In this document: in pieces, positions 10,539 through 21,945 of the stretch
How the letters are laid out: each line of letters begins with the position of its first letter
How positions within the stretch are numbered: the stretch's first letter is position 1
DNA from: Panulirus ornatus
Taxonomy: Eukaryota; Arthropoda; Malacostraca; Decapoda; Palinuridae
Direction of reading: 5' to 3'
Assembly (NCBI RefSeq): GCF_036320965.1
Contig: NC_092250.1
Location: 17,710,117 to 17,774,116, forward strand
Length of the DNA: 64,000 bases
Made by a program: the position numbers and the translations under genes
Notes under the pieces: model-generated
What the model was told of the DNA's origin: nothing
What the model saw: the letters and a program-made list of their open reading frames with translations, nothing else
Database searches by the model: none

Positions 10539-11100
10539 CTGCCCCAGCCCCCCCTTGCACACACCGCCAGAACACACACGTCAGATAACGACAAACATAC
10601 AAATGTATTCCGTGGGGAGGAGGAGGGTAGTAAGGTCGTAAGGTAAAGGTGGTCTTAAGACGCTCGCACCACCAGGTAAAAATGTACCTCTAATATCTAA
10701 GACGATAGGGAATGTACGTTAAGTGATTGTCCAATTAGTCTCACCTCATTACTCAGGGGAGGGGGGCGGGGGAGGGAGGGGGGGTCGATAATGATGATGA
10801 TGATGATGGGGGGGGAGGGGAGACCAGCCGACCCGGCACAAGTTTACAGGTTTGTTCAAAATATATCGAAAAAGAAACGGATATCACGAGGAATGGAGAC
10901 AGGGCGTGGCTTCCGGGACGTAACCCATGGATCCCGTCCGGCCAGTGTTCGCTCCCAGTGCTTTTCCCCCAAAATCGAGTCTGCTCGACGGAACTTAAAG
11001 ACGACCCAGTGTCGGAAAACGTGTGGCGTTTCCGGCGGCAGACGTAATGAGGCTTGGTGCTGAAGACCTTGTTAAGAATGAATAAGATTCTCCCGCGGTT

Positions 11101-11102
<2 letters not shown>

Positions 11103-11178
<76 letters not shown>
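11103..11178. repeat. (GA)n microsatellite
   Basis: Pure GA for about 76 bp. A short (GT)n run follows at 11221-11240. Confidence 0.97.
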
Positions 11179-11180
<2 letters not shown>

Positions 11181-11472
11181 AGCGGAGTGTAAACAACTTA
11201 TGGAATAAGAATGATCAAAAAGGTGTGTGTGTGTGTGTGTGAACACTCTGAGGTGGTGTGAGAGAGAGGAGTGTAGTACTGCTGAGATGTCGGGACCCCA
11301 TTTTCTATTGTGTAATAAGGATGTTAGGAATGGGTCGCTGTGTATGAATTCTCCAATGCCGTCAATGAGGCGAGGATGGGCTCTTATGTTGGGCGAGGAG
11401 GCGAATACAGGACTGTTCTATTGTTCTATCGTCTATTGACACGCTTGTGTTGCTTACATGGAGTGGTGGTGG

Positions 11473-11518
11473 TGTGTGTGTGTGTGTGTGTGTGTGTGTC
11501 TGTGTGTGTCTGTGTGTG
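11473..11518. repeat. (GT)n microsatellite, interrupted
   Basis: GT run with two CTG interruptions. Sequence 11520-11855 is AT-rich unique DNA with A runs and no recognised feature. Confidence 0.95.
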
Positions 11519-11859
11519 GAAGACAATACCGCACGAGTTTTTTGGCCAATGAATTAAAAAAAAAAAAATCTGGTAGATATATAAACCATAAATTCCTTCA
11601 AAAAAAAACAAACAGTTTGGATTTCAATGAATAAAAAAGGAAAACAAAAAACCACACTTACAGCAGAGCAGGTATACCCTATTAGGTATGCCACAGAAAG
11701 GTACATATAACCTCTTTAACTCAGCCCAACACGAGAGAGGTAAGGTTGAGGATTCTGAAGAGAGAGAGGGAAGGTAAACCCTTATCACCACACCATACCA
11801 AGGAGACGACCCCCCCCCACCTCTACTAAATGAACACTAAAGGAACCGAAAACAATTCT

Positions 11860-12428
11860 ATAGATAAAGTGGATGATGATGATAGAGTAACTTTATAGAT
11901 AAAGTGGATGATGATAATAGAGTGACTTTATAGATAAAGTGGATGATGATAATAGAGTGACTTTATAGATAAAGTGGATGATGATGATAGAATAACTTTA
12001 TAGATAAAGTGGATGATGATAATAGAGTGACTTTATAGATAAAGTGGATGATGATGATAGAGTAACTTTATAGATAAAGTGGATGATGATGATAGAATAA
12101 CTTTATAGATAAAGTGGATGATGATAATAGAGTGACTTTATAGATAAAGTGGATGATGATAATAGAGTGACTTTATACATAAAGTGGATGATGATGATAG
12201 AGTGACTTTATAGATAAAGTGGATGATGATGATAGAATAACTTTATAGATAAAGTGGATGATGATGATAGAATAACTTTATAGATAAAGTGGATGATGAT
12301 GATAGAGTGACTTTATAGATAAAGTGGATGATGATGATAAAATAACTTTATAGATAAAGTGGATGATGATGATAGAATAACTTTATAGATAAAGTGGATG
12401 ATGATGATAGAATAACTTTATAGATAAA
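11860..12428. repeat. 35-bp minisatellite, 16 copies
   Basis: Unit AGATAAAGTGGATGATGATG then ATAGAGTAACTTTAT, period 35 (11897 and 11932). Copies differ at GATGAT/GATAAT and AGTGA/AATAA. Period 35 recurs in two unrelated arrays, at 23289 and 36025. Confidence 0.97.
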
Positions 12429-12589
12429 GCTTTATAGTTACGTGATAATCAGTGACACATACTGATGGTTAAATAGGGATCCCATAACCCCCAAAAATCG
12501 TATGGGGGTTCAGTATTACGATAAATGGGTTGCCCAATTAAATGTAGTTCACGTGAATTGGGTCATTGAACGCTGGAATTAATTGCCTT

Positions 12590-13040
12590 TCAGTATCGTG
12601 GTAAATAGGCAGCCTATTATCGTGTTAAGAGTCATAGGCTGCCTATTATCGTGTTAAAGTAATAGGCTGCCTATTGATATCGTGGTAGAATAATAGGCTG
12701 CTTATTAATACCGTGGTAAACATACTGCCCATTATCGTGTTAAAGTAATAGGCTGCCTATTGATATCGTGGTAGAATAATAGGCTGTTTATAAATACCGT
12801 GGTAAACATACTGCCCATTATCGTGTTAAAGTAATAGGCTGCCTATTAATCTCGTGGTTGGGTAATAGGCTGCCTATTAACATCGTGGTTGAGTAATAGG
12901 CTGGCCATTAATAACGTGTTAGAGTGACAGGCTGCCTATTTCTGATGTGTTACAGTAACAGGCAGCTTAGCAACGTATTACAATTTTACGATGCCTCTTA
13001 AAATAGTGTTAAGTGTAATAGGTCGCCTATTAATATCATG
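12590..13040. repeat. degenerate minisatellite with palindromic AATAGGC-GCCTATT core
   Basis: Loosely spaced units of about 30-60 bp contain AATAGGCTGCCTATT, itself an inverted repeat, and ATCGTGGTAG-like spacers. The core is better kept than the spacer. Confidence 0.8.
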
Positions 13041-13195
13041 TTGCAATGCCAGGTTCAGACGGAAACATACCAGGGGATCAGTGCCGGCGGGAAATCACGA
13101 GACACGAACGAGGAAGACGAGACATGAATGAGGAAGACGAGACATGAATGAGGAAGACGAGTTACGTCTTCTGTTGCGCGTCCCTCGGTACGTAC

Positions 13196-13962
13196 CACAG
13201 GTCTCATAATACCACAGGTCTCGTAATGCCACAGGTCTCGTAATGCCACAGGTCTCGTAATACCACAGGTCTCGTAATGCCACAGGTCTCGTAATGCCAC
13301 AGGTCTCGTAAATACCACAGGTTTCGTAATACCACAGGTCTCGTAATGCCACAGGTCTCGTAATGCCACAGGTCTCGTAATGCCACAGGTCTCGTAAATA
13401 CCACAGGTTTCGTAATACCACAGGTCTCGTAATGCCACAGGTCTCGTAATACCACAGGTCTCGTAATGCCACAGGTCTCGTAATACCACAGGTCTCGTAA
13501 TGCCACAGGTCTCGTAATACCACAGGTCTTGTAATACCACAGGTCTCGTAATACCACAGGTCTCGTAATGCCACAGGTCTCGTAATGCCACAGGTCTCGT
13601 AATACCACAGGTCTCGTAATACCACAGGTCTTGTAATACCACAGGTCTCGTAATGCCACAGGTCTCGTAATGCCACAGGTCTCGTAATACCACAGGTCTC
13701 GTAATGCCACAGGTCTCGTAATACCACAGGTCTTGTAATACCACAGGTCTCGTAATACCACAGGTCTCGTAATGCCACAGGTCTCGTAATACCACAGGTC
13801 TCGTAATGCCACAGGTCTCGTAATGCCACAGGTCTCGTAATACCACAGGTCTCGTAATGCCACAGGTCTCGTAATGCCACAGGTCTCGTAATACCACAGG
13901 TCTCGTAATACCACAGGTCTCGTAATGCCACAAGTCTCGTAAATACCACAGGTCTCGTAATG
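13196..13962. repeat. 17-bp minisatellite, about 45 copies
   Basis: Unit CACAGGTCTCGTAATGC (or ATAC), period 17 (13213 and 13230). A few units are one base longer (GTAAATAC), which shifts the frame of the repeat translations. Open frames on the minus strand are artefacts. Confidence 0.97.
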
Positions 13963-14017
13963 TAGAGATTTTGTCAAACCGTTATTGTGTATACGTGTGA
14001 GAGAGATCTGTACCCGA

Positions 14018-14021
<4 letters not shown>

Positions 14022-14081
<60 letters not shown>
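14022..14081. repeat. (AT)n microsatellite
   Basis: Pure AT for about 60 bp. Confidence 0.97.
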
Positions 14082-14082
<1 letters not shown>

Positions 14083-14129
14083 ACACTTGTTCAAATTCCT
14101 GTCTCTCTTTTCACTTAACGTATTCACCG

Positions 14130-14268
14130 CGACGGTACGACCCTTGAGCACGACGGTACGACCCTCGAACACGACGGTACGACCCTTGAGCACAACGGTA
14201 CGACCCTCGAACACGACGGTGCGACCCTTGAGCACGACGGTGCGACCCTCGAGCACGACGGCGGGACC
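14130..14268 (+). repeat. minisatellite family M21, locus 2
   Basis: About 6-7 copies of CACGACGGTACGACCCTTGAG, 21 bp, same strand sense as loci 1 and 3. It leads into the fold-back centre at 14281-14335. Confidence 0.92.
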
Positions 14269-14280
14269 ATTAACCGACCC

Positions 14281-14335
14281 ATGGGTAAAATGGTCTGGCT
14301 TTTTGACCTGACCTTCAAATGGTCAGGTCGAAAGG
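14281..14335. repeat. fold-back centre of family M21
   Basis: ATGGGTAAAATGGTCTGGCT is followed by TTTTGACCTGACC, then TTCAAAT, then GGTCAGGTCGAAA. The perfect inverted repeat GACCTGACC/GGTCAGGTC (14305-14313 and 14321-14329) is the symmetry axis. The left half matches 19701-19729, and the same module in reverse lies at 21593-21620. Confidence 0.75.
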
Positions 14336-14389
14336 GAAGGTCGTCACAATCCAGTGGGTCATCCCCTCGTGCACACGAGGGTCGTACCA

Positions 14390-14600
14390 CAACACCCCCC
14401 CCCCCCCCTCCGTCCTGCACAAGGCGTCAATCCCATAGTCGTAATCTCCTCATTCCCCCTCTCTCCCTCACCCTCACCCTCGACGTGTCTTAACCTACCC
14501 TCCCCTCCCCTCCCCCACCCCTCTATTCCCTTCCCGCCAATTCCGCCCAGCTGCTGCTGCTGCTGGTGGTTCACCCCCCCCTCCCCCCCCCCACACACAC
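14390..14600. repeat. C-rich low-complexity stretch
   Basis: CCCTC, CCACC and C-run sequence with (CTG)n at 14551-14565 and a short CA run near 14590. No gene is seen. Confidence 0.7.
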
Positions 14601-14639
14601 ACACAACAGAAGCTACGTCCGTGGATGTAGACTATGAAT

Positions 14640-15330
14640 TAAATGATTAAAAATGAAGGTGGGCGCATATCTGTGCGTCATACGATACGGTTGAGTTGGG
14701 GGCCGCCTGACCTCGCTCAAAGTGACCCCGGCCCCGCATCGCATTCCTCTGGCCAGCGGACGATCCTGACGGGCCACACACGCACATTCCACCCCCCCCC
14801 CCCCCCGGGGGGGTTTTACTCCTGCCGCGGCCGCTGCTTGCCGGGTATATGGGCCTCGGTGATCACCGCGCCCCGTAGCCGGCCCTCGGGTCCCTCGGGA
14901 AAAGGGGCCGAAGTCATTTAAAAAAAAAAAAAGGGAAGAAAAAAATGTGGTTTTGGCCGCGCACGGGTGGCGGGGGCGGTGGCATGGCGGACGGTCGGCC
15001 ATTGTGTCTCGCTGCAGGGGGTTACCGCGTCCGGAACCCTGGCCGATACCTCGGCTTCCGCTGAGGGCGGCGCGCTGCCCAGCGGTTTTCGCCGCCGATC
15101 GTCCCGTCTTGTTCCTACACCGTCTCCGCGGGTCTTGAGGGTGTGTGTGTGGGGGTGTGGTGTGTGCGTCACGTCGTCGGCGGATGGACTCTCCGGGACG
15201 ACGAGCCGCTCGCGGGGAATTTTTTTTTTTTTTCAGACTGTAGAAAACGAAGCCGAGGCGCCGGGGATGCGGACACACCCCTCCCCCCCGCCCCCTTGCG
15301 CGTCACGCACCCGAGGATCTAGGTTACCTG
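14640..15330. promoter_or_regulatory. CpG-rich unique block, candidate promoter or 5' UTR
   Basis: GC-rich, non-repetitive sequence dense in CG dinucleotides, for example CCGCGGCCGC near 14824 and GGCGGCGCGCTGCCCAGCGG near 15067. It stands out from the surrounding arrays. It lies about 13 kb upstream of the first coding exon of the Expanded-like gene, whose start exon appears to have an upstream splice acceptor. The link to that gene is inference, and it could belong to another transcript or be chance. Confidence 0.35.
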
Positions 15331-15713
15331 CTCAAAACTAACACCGTTTTCGCACCTCAGGACAATTACCGCGTCCTGTGACGGGGCGCGGGGGGGGGGC
15401 GGGCCCTGGCATTCTTGGTGGCTACTGGAACATCTGCTCTTCCCCTCGCCTACCTCAAGGTCAGGAGGCCGCTCATTCCACAACAGGAGAGTGTCTCTCT
15501 CTCTCTCTATCAAAGGGGGGAAGGAGGAGACGAGAGGCGAATGCTGAGAAAAATGTGTACCATTACCATATGAGGGAGGTCAAGGCTGTCATGCCGTCAC
15601 CTCGAGGAGGAGTAACACCTCACACTCGAGACTTGTAGTGTAGAGAGGCGGGGTGTCACTTCGAGGATTACTGGAGGTGAGGGAGGAAGGGAGGAGAGTG
15701 AGTAAAAGTGTTC

Positions 15714-15717
<4 letters not shown>

Positions 15718-15755
<38 letters not shown>
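15718..15755. repeat. (GT)n microsatellite
   Basis: About 18 GT copies. Confidence 0.96.
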
Positions 15756-15756
<1 letters not shown>

Positions 15757-15846
15757 TGGTCATACGAGACAACTGAGGCGGAGGGTCCGGGTTCGACTCC
15801 TGCTGGGGTCGACCAGGGATGTTCTGTTGACATCACAGCCCCGGAG

Positions 15847-15849
<3 letters not shown>

Positions 15850-15898
<49 letters not shown>
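15850..15898. repeat. (CA)n microsatellite
   Basis: About 24 CA copies. The 95 bp between this tract and the GT tract contain GGTTCGACTCC, a Pol III B-box-like word, but no convincing A box. Confidence 0.96.
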
Positions 15899-15899
<1 letters not shown>

Positions 15900-15954
15900 A
15901 AGTTTTTTTTTAATATCTTGGATTCACTTTACCGTCAGCAGCAATTTTAACATC

Positions 15955-16090
15955 TGAGGGACGATCAACCATGTTAACATCCAGGGACCATAATCAGCAT
16001 CAGTGTTAACATCCACGGACCATCATCAGCAATGTTAAACATCCACGGACCATCATCATCAATTGTTAACATCCATGATCCATTACCATC
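15955..16090. repeat. about 30-bp minisatellite, 4-5 copies
   Basis: Units around TTAACATCCACGGACCATCA. The following 300 bp (16090-16390) are A/C-rich, threonine-codon-like sequence without a splice-bounded exon that I can defend. Confidence 0.8.
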
Positions 16091-16394
16091 AACAACTCTT
16101 AACACAGCTACAACATTAGCAACTGGAACATCATTTAGAACTACAACATCGACCACAACCCCTCCATCTAACTCAACTCCCTCAACAACCACAGCCACTA
16201 GAACACATACACCTACATCTACTGAAAGGTTATCCACTACTACATCTACAGAGGTACCCCCTACAATAGCTACGAACTGACTCTGTCTACAACCTCTATA
16301 ACTAGCCCAACCACATGTACTGATACAACACCCACAACTACAACTGCTACGGCAACAATCTTCACGATAAAGCCTGAAACCATATTATCAATGA

Positions 16395-17105
16395 CCCAAT
16401 ATGACCCCCACAACCAGACAGTCCCGTCCATAGGAACCCCCACAACCAGACAGTCCCGTCCATAGGAACCCCCACAACCAGACACTCCCGTCCATATGAA
16501 CCCCCACAACCAGACAGTCCCGTCCATAGGAACCCCCACAACCAGACAGTCCCGTCCATAGGAACCCCCACAACCAGACAGTCCCGTCCATAGGAACCTC
16601 CACAACCAGACAGTCCCGTCCATATGAACCCCCACAACCAGACAGTCCCGTCCATAGGAACCCCCACAACCAGACAGTCCCGTCCATAGGAACCCACGAC
16701 AACCAGACAGTCCCGTCCATAGGAACCCCCACAACCAGACAGTCCCGTCCATATGAACCCCCACAACCAGACAGTCCCGTCCATAGGAACCCCCACAACC
16801 AGACAGTCCCGTCCATAGGAACCCACGACAACCAGACAGTCCCGTCCATAGGAACCCCCACAACCAGACAGTCCCGTCCATAGGAACCTCCACAACCAGA
16901 CAGTCCCGTCCATAGGAACCCCCACAACCAGACAGTCCCGTCCATAGGAACCCCCACAACCAGACAGTCCCGTCCATAGGAACCCCCACAACCAGACAGT
17001 CCCGTCCATAGGAACCCCCACAACCAGACAGTCCCGTCCATAGGAACCCCCACAACCAGACAGTCCCGTCCATAGGAACCTCCACAACCAGACAGTCCCG
17101 TCTAC
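16395..17105. repeat. 32-bp minisatellite, about 22 copies
   Basis: Unit CAGACAGTCCCGTCCATAGG then AACCCCCACAAC, period 32. Since 32 is not a multiple of three, the minus-strand open frames cycle through three peptides, which marks them as artefacts. Confidence 0.97.
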
Positions 17106-17450
17106 AAAAATAAAAACAGACTGTCCCTGAACCAGAACCGGCCCACAACCAGACTGACCCACTACCAGAACCCACACAGCCAAGCTGTCCCTCTACCAGA
17201 ACCCGGCCACAACCAGACTGTCCTTCTACCAGAACCCGGCCACACCAGACTGTCCCATTACCAGAACCCACCCACATCCAGGCTATCCCTCTACCAGAAC
17301 CCGCCCACAACCAGACTGACCAACTACCAGAACCCACACAACCAAACTGTCCCACTACCAAACCCGCCCCTCCTCCATCCAGGTTATCCCTCTAATAGAA
17401 CCCCCCCACATCCAGGCTGTCCCTCTACCAGAAGCCGCCCACAACCACGC
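17106..17450. repeat. decayed extension of the 32-bp array
   Basis: CCAGACTGTCCCTCTACCAG then AACCCGCCCACAA units recur with more divergence, so this looks like the older shoulder of the same array. Confidence 0.75.
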
Positions 17451-17685
17451 CCGTGGGAGAGGAGAGGGAGAGAGGGGGCGATGATGGGGCAGTGAGTGTT
17501 CAGGAAGGAATGCTGTTTATGGTTGATAAGGCGTTATCTGCGGCAGTGATACAGCCACGACATTAAGCGATAAGCTTGGGGTGGGGGGGAGTTCTACACT
17601 ACTAGACCACCTGACTCACAGAGCCATGGTGGTGGGGTCAGAAACACGGAGGAGCGGAACCTGGCCATTTCCTACAGCCACACCA

Positions 17686-17839
<154 letters not shown>

Positions 17840-18149
17840 AAGACAAACGAACCACCGTCTCATTTTCCTCTACGCTTTCGCAATTCCATTTCTCCAATCT
17901 GATGTACGTTCTTGCCATCCATGCTATGAAAAATGATAATGTAATTGATTACATGGTCAAAGTAATCGTAACGGTAATCAATCAGAGTCGTTATGTTAAT
18001 GGTCATGGGTTATTTTCCTCTAAGGCGTACCTTATGCTGGGTCTTATTCCCTCTGCAGTTTCACTGTGTGAAGGAAAGTGATATTATGCCCGTTCATGTG
18101 AGGAGCTGAGCATTCGAAGACCTAGAAATGGAAACAGCCAACTCAGCCC

Positions 18150-18220
18150 CTCGGAGCCTGGACATACGAGAGACGCTATGCCCAGCGTTCATCCCGTCCC
18201 GAGGGGTTCCAACCCTTGCA
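18150..18220 (+). mobile_element. possible SINE body fragment
   Basis: CCCAGCGTTCATCCCGTCCC then GAGGGGTTCC resembles the body of the tRNA-derived SINE at 24829 (CAGCTGTTCATCCTCCCC) and its fragment at 54318. The head is missing. The rest of 17840-18240 is unique with no recognised feature. Confidence 0.4.
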
Positions 18221-18238
18221 CTTGCCACCACGCTCAGC

Positions 18239-18242
<4 letters not shown>

Positions 18243-18282
<40 letters not shown>
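18243..18282. repeat. (GT)n microsatellite
   Basis: About 20 GT copies. A poly-G run of about 19 lies at 18613-18631; the sequence between is unique. Confidence 0.96.
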
Positions 18283-18283
<1 letters not shown>

Positions 18284-18739
18284 GATCTCCTTCAAGAAAG
18301 ACATGATAGATGACACGAACTTGGGAGATGATGTAGAGATTCTGGGGTAGATAGATAGAGGTGTCGTCTACTACCCCACCTACGCCTCATCCCTGTAGAA
18401 TGTAGCGACGACAGTCTACATCACGTAGCAGTCGTGGTACCCACCTAACATTACTAGCGGCTACTCTCTCCATTCCACTACCCGCTTCACCTCGCCACCA
18501 CCACCTCGCCACTAATTCACTTGCTCATGACTTTTTTTTTCTATGATTTTCCGCACGGAAGGTTAGTTGGCATTTGGCACATTCCGGGATGGTCGTCTTA
18601 CGGAAAATAACGGGGGGGGGGGGGGGGGGGAGTAGTCTCAGGGAATGTATTCCTGTTGTTACGTTTGACTCGTGGATACCGCAAGGTTCCGCCTTGCTCC
18701 GCCTCTGTTTGTGATTAATACGCGCCTTCCTGTTGCTTC

Positions 18740-18930
18740 CCACAGTTTATGTGCGGAGACCAGCCACACGAGGATGGACCGTTAGGAATCCTCGTTTTAC
18801 CCTTGAACAGTTAGGCAGTGGAATTCTCTTCCTTCTTTCGTCTTCCCCTCTTCTAACAACCTCTCTAACTTTAGAGGTTTACCAACACCTAAAACGCTCT
18901 TTAATACCTGCATTCCCCTCCTCATATCCC
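18740..18930 (+). pseudogene. C-terminal tail of a non-LTR retrotransposon ORF, broken
   Basis: The sequence TGGAATTCTCTTCCTTCTTT reads W-N-S-L-P-S-F-V-F-P, then a frame continues toward a short F-rich end. A W-N-S-L-P element near the C-terminus is typical of jockey/CR1-type ORFs. The upstream part is in another frame, so the copy is dead. 18931-19515 is otherwise unique, without a call. Confidence 0.5.
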
Positions 18931-19515
18931 ATTTTCCTTTCACGTGTGAGTCACTTCAGAAAACGAAGGATAAGAATGAACTGCAAAATCTCTTACGTCT
19001 GTCGATGGGAGCATCACCTGCAGGTGTGCTGGCCGACCATGGAGGAGGTCACTGTAGTCCAGACTCAGTCAAGCCAGGTTCGGAAATGTTCATAAAGCAC
19101 TCGCAAGATTTAGAAGAAAAGAAAAAAAAAAGATCGATAGAGATAAGAAAAGCACTTGAGGAAGAACCGACAAGAGGAGGAGAAGAGCCTTGAAGAGACC
19201 TTATCAGTGACCAGCGTCGGTACACACTACTACAGTGCACATCTTTCCTTACCCCACACCCAGACAACAACGTTCACACTTCAGGGGGCCAGGCCATACA
19301 TAACACGAACCTCGGGCTGGGCGTCTCTGATGGTGTACACTCCTCGGCAGACTCCAGGAAGAGGAGAAGTTACGAAGGGGGACAGAGGAAGGCAGACGAA
19401 CGACCACTTACATCAAGGTATCGCACACGACTAAGGGCGGTCGGCTGAAGGATTTCAAATGTTGTGGTTGAAGACAGGAGACAGCAGGAGGGGCGAGCAG
19501 TGTTCCTTTGTACGG

Positions 19516-19690
19516 TGATCCTTAGAGCACGACGGTACGAACCCTTGAGCACGACGGTACGAACCCTTGAGCACGACGGTACGACTTTGGAGCACGACAG
19601 TAGGACCCTTGAGCTCGACGGTACGACCCTGGAAGACGACGGTGCGAACCCTTGAGCACGACGGTACGCACGACCCTGGAACACGACGGT
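19516..19690 (+). repeat. minisatellite family M21, locus 3
   Basis: About 8 copies of GAGCACGACGGTACGACCCTT-type units, with an extra A giving GAACCCTT in several. It is followed by GGTATGATGGCCAGGCCTTT then AACCTGACC at 19701-19729, the left half of the fold-back module. Confidence 0.92.
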
Positions 19691-19744
19691 ACGACCCTTG
19701 GGTATGATGGCCAGGCCTTTAACCTGACCCTCAAAACTCGAAGT

Positions 19745-20350
19745 GGAATAATGGGACCACCCACTCATCAGTGGGAGTCACCTACATCACCCACCTACCA
19801 CCTACAGTGTCTTCTCATCACCTGTACCACAGAGCCACCACAAATGACACCACTTACCCAACGCCCACGCCACCTGCTGGCCACCAACGTGCTATTTATT
19901 AGGTCCCACCTACACCTATTATCTATACGGACAAACACCTCCACTCCCATACCACTACACTCACAACTCTCCCACAACCTGCACCACCTAACAACCGTCC
20001 GTTTCACCTGATAACCAGCTCTCCCACTTACACTACAGACTGACCACCTAGCAATCACCTCACCATCACCATCGTCTAGCCAGAGCCACCTGCATCTCTC
20101 ACGCATCACCTACACCTGACACCTACACCACACAAGAGCCACCTACACTAACTACAACTATCTACATCGTCAGAGAGACTGTATTTATACTAACAGCACC
20201 GAATGACCACCTACACCACCTACAGACGACCACCTACACCACTTAGGGACGACCCCGCTACGCCACCTAAAGACGGACCCTCTGCGCCAGCTAGGGACGA
20301 CCCTCTACGCCAGATAGGGACGACCCTCTACGACACCTAGGCTGGACGCT
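19745..20350. other. ACC/CACCTAC-rich low-complexity stretch
   Basis: Rich in CACCTACA and CCACCTA words without a strict period. Near 20225-20340 a loose GACGACCCTCTACGCCA unit of about 25-30 bp recurs. No gene is recognised. Confidence 0.5.
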
Positions 20351-20458
20351 AGGCGGCGGGGGGCTCTGGCTGTGACGTCATCAGCACGGAATGCCAAGAG
20401 CGGCCGTGTTTTTGAGGGATGTTTGTGTCTGTCTCTCGTGCCCGCCTGGCCAACGACC

Positions 20459-20460
<2 letters not shown>

Positions 20461-20514
<54 letters not shown>
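20461..20514. repeat. (GT)n microsatellite abutting a retrotransposon tail
   Basis: About 27 GT copies. On the minus strand it is a CA tract at the 3' end of the element at 20515-20945. Confidence 0.97.
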
Positions 20515-20517
<3 letters not shown>

Positions 20518-20945
20518 TGCTTATCTGTACTATAAGGGGAGGACATTCTACACTCGTGGGGGCCCTATCTATTGAACTTTATAATACAATTTCTTTAAGA
20601 ACCCATTATGCTCTCCACATCCACAGTTACATCACTCGGTTGTACGCCATTCATCCACTACTCGTACACTACCATCACATTTCTTGACATCCTTTTAAAA
20701 CGAGTTTGCTGCTCGTGTTATGGTCTGCTGTCCTATCCCAGCGTATGAGGAAGAACTGTTCATTGTTGACGTTACTGAACTGTACTTCAAACTTTATAAA
20801 GGTTAGGTAGATCATCCCTGGGTCTTTCTTTTACTCTGGACGAGATCTTGCAGTCACAAAACCTTTCCCCTGTAACGCAGCTCTGTAACAATGTTGTCCA
20901 GATATCTACCAGCAGACAATTTGTCCCCTTTAGCATTCTCCTGAT
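20515..20945 (-). pseudogene. CR1/L2-like retrotransposon 3' end, with ORF tail remnants
   Basis: Read on the minus strand, the sequence gives remnants of ELRYRGK, NVNNEQFFL and DRTADHN, in the style of the C-terminal segment found after the RT domain in CR1/L2 elements. It then ends in GGCCCCCACGAGTGTAGAAT and a TACAG..AATTAC terminus. Several stops and frame changes show it is dead. Confidence 0.65.
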
Positions 20946-20989
20946 GTGGGGTTCTGGCTATAGGTAAGGGCAAGGTCGATTCTTAACTC

Positions 20990-20992
<3 letters not shown>

Positions 20993-21043
<51 letters not shown>
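20993..21043. repeat. (CA)n microsatellite
   Basis: About 25 CA copies. Confidence 0.96.
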
Positions 21044-21045
<2 letters not shown>

Positions 21046-21129
21046 GCAGCTAATTCCCTAATGGATCATTTTACTATCGGGGCATTGTGTCACGTTTAAC
21101 TGCCTAACCTGTAATCACCTATTTGACTG

Positions 21130-21296
21130 GCTGTTTGTAATTACCTATTTTTACCGTTCGGGGAGGGAGATCTACACTCGTGGGGGCCCCACGCGTCTCC
21201 TTGAACTTTCTAAACCGTCGCACAACTTCTTAAACTTCTGTACGCTGTTCACGATCACTACCTCATAACTCAGCTTATTCCATTCATCATCCACTT
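21130..21296 (-). pseudogene. CR1/L2-like retrotransposon 3' tail
   Basis: The minus strand reads VDDEWNKLSYEVVIVNSVQK then FKKL, followed by RRRVGPPRV. This is a recognisable C-terminal W-N-x-L and NSV-FK element. The 3' UTR has GAGTGTAGATCTCCCTCCCC and ends in GTAATTACA. It is truncated at its 5' side exactly at a (GT)n run (21297-21310). Confidence 0.7.
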
Positions 21297-21369
21297 GTGT
21301 GTGTGTGTGTGTGGGGGGGGGGGGGGGGTTGACCCACCCATCTATTACCGCAGACCTCCGGACGAACAC

Positions 21370-21540
21370 GAGTACACTTGATAGACATGTAGTAGGTCGG
21401 GGGAGCTCCGGGGCCCGGGCGCCGATCTGTATCTCGTGACTGGGCCTTGGGGGGGCTGTGGTGGGAGGCCCCCCTGACCCCCCCCCCCCCAGTACTCCCC
21501 GGGAAATACCGTGGTATTTAGGGCAGCGTGACCTGGAGGC
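21370..21540. other. GC-rich unique stretch with long C and G runs
   Basis: Contains GGGGCCCGGGCGCC and a C run near 21478-21490. No gene is recognised. Confidence 0.4.
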
Positions 21541-21592
21541 TGGACGTATGGTTATTGTTGTATCGTAGCTTGGACCTCCTGGACACGACGGC

Positions 21593-21622
21593 GGGGGTCA
21601 GGTCAAAAGCCAGGCCAAGAAG
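21593..21622 (-). repeat. fold-back module of family M21, reverse orientation
   Basis: GGGGTCAGGTCAAAAGCCAG then GCCAAG is the reverse complement of the module beside loci 2 and 3. It directly precedes a reverse-oriented array. Confidence 0.75.
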
Positions 21623-21945
21623 GGCCGTGCCGTCGTGCTCACGGGTTGTACCGTCTTGCTTCAGGGTCGTCGTACCGTCGTGCTCAAGGGCCGTACCGTT
21701 AAGGATCGTACCGTCGTGCTCACGAGTTGTACCGTCTTGCTTCAGGGTCGTACCGTCGTGCTCAAGGGCCGTACCGTCTTGCTTAAGGATCGTTCCGTCG
21801 TTCTCAAGGGCCGTACCGTTAAGGGTCGTCCCGTCTTGCTCAAGGGCCGTACCATTAAGGAACGTACCGTCGTGCTCACGGGTTGTACCCTCTTGGTTAA
21901 GGGTCGTACCGTCGTGCTCAAGGGCTGGACCGTCGTGCTAAAGAA
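21622..21945 (-). repeat. minisatellite family M21, locus 4 (reverse orientation)
   Basis: About 15 units of GTACCGTCGTGCTCAAGGGTC with shortened variants (CCGTTAAGG). This is the reverse complement of the unit at loci 2 and 3. Confidence 0.92.

Noticed and set aside
13055..14022. Three overlapping minus-strand frames of 270-290 codons
   Set aside because: The 17-bp repeat is open in all three frames, so the peptide cycles with the unit.
15760..15850. Second tRNA-like or SINE sequence
   Set aside because: A B-box-like GGTTCGACTCC is present, but no A box or arm pairing can be drawn with confidence.
16032..16280. Thr/Ser-rich open frame resembling a mucin fragment
   Set aside because: Grows out of a short tandem repeat and ACA-rich sequence. 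No splice borders or neighbouring exon support it.
16270..17361. 363-codon minus-strand frame
   Set aside because: The 32-bp repeat produces rotating peptides; the non-repeat ends show no family resemblance or exon borders.
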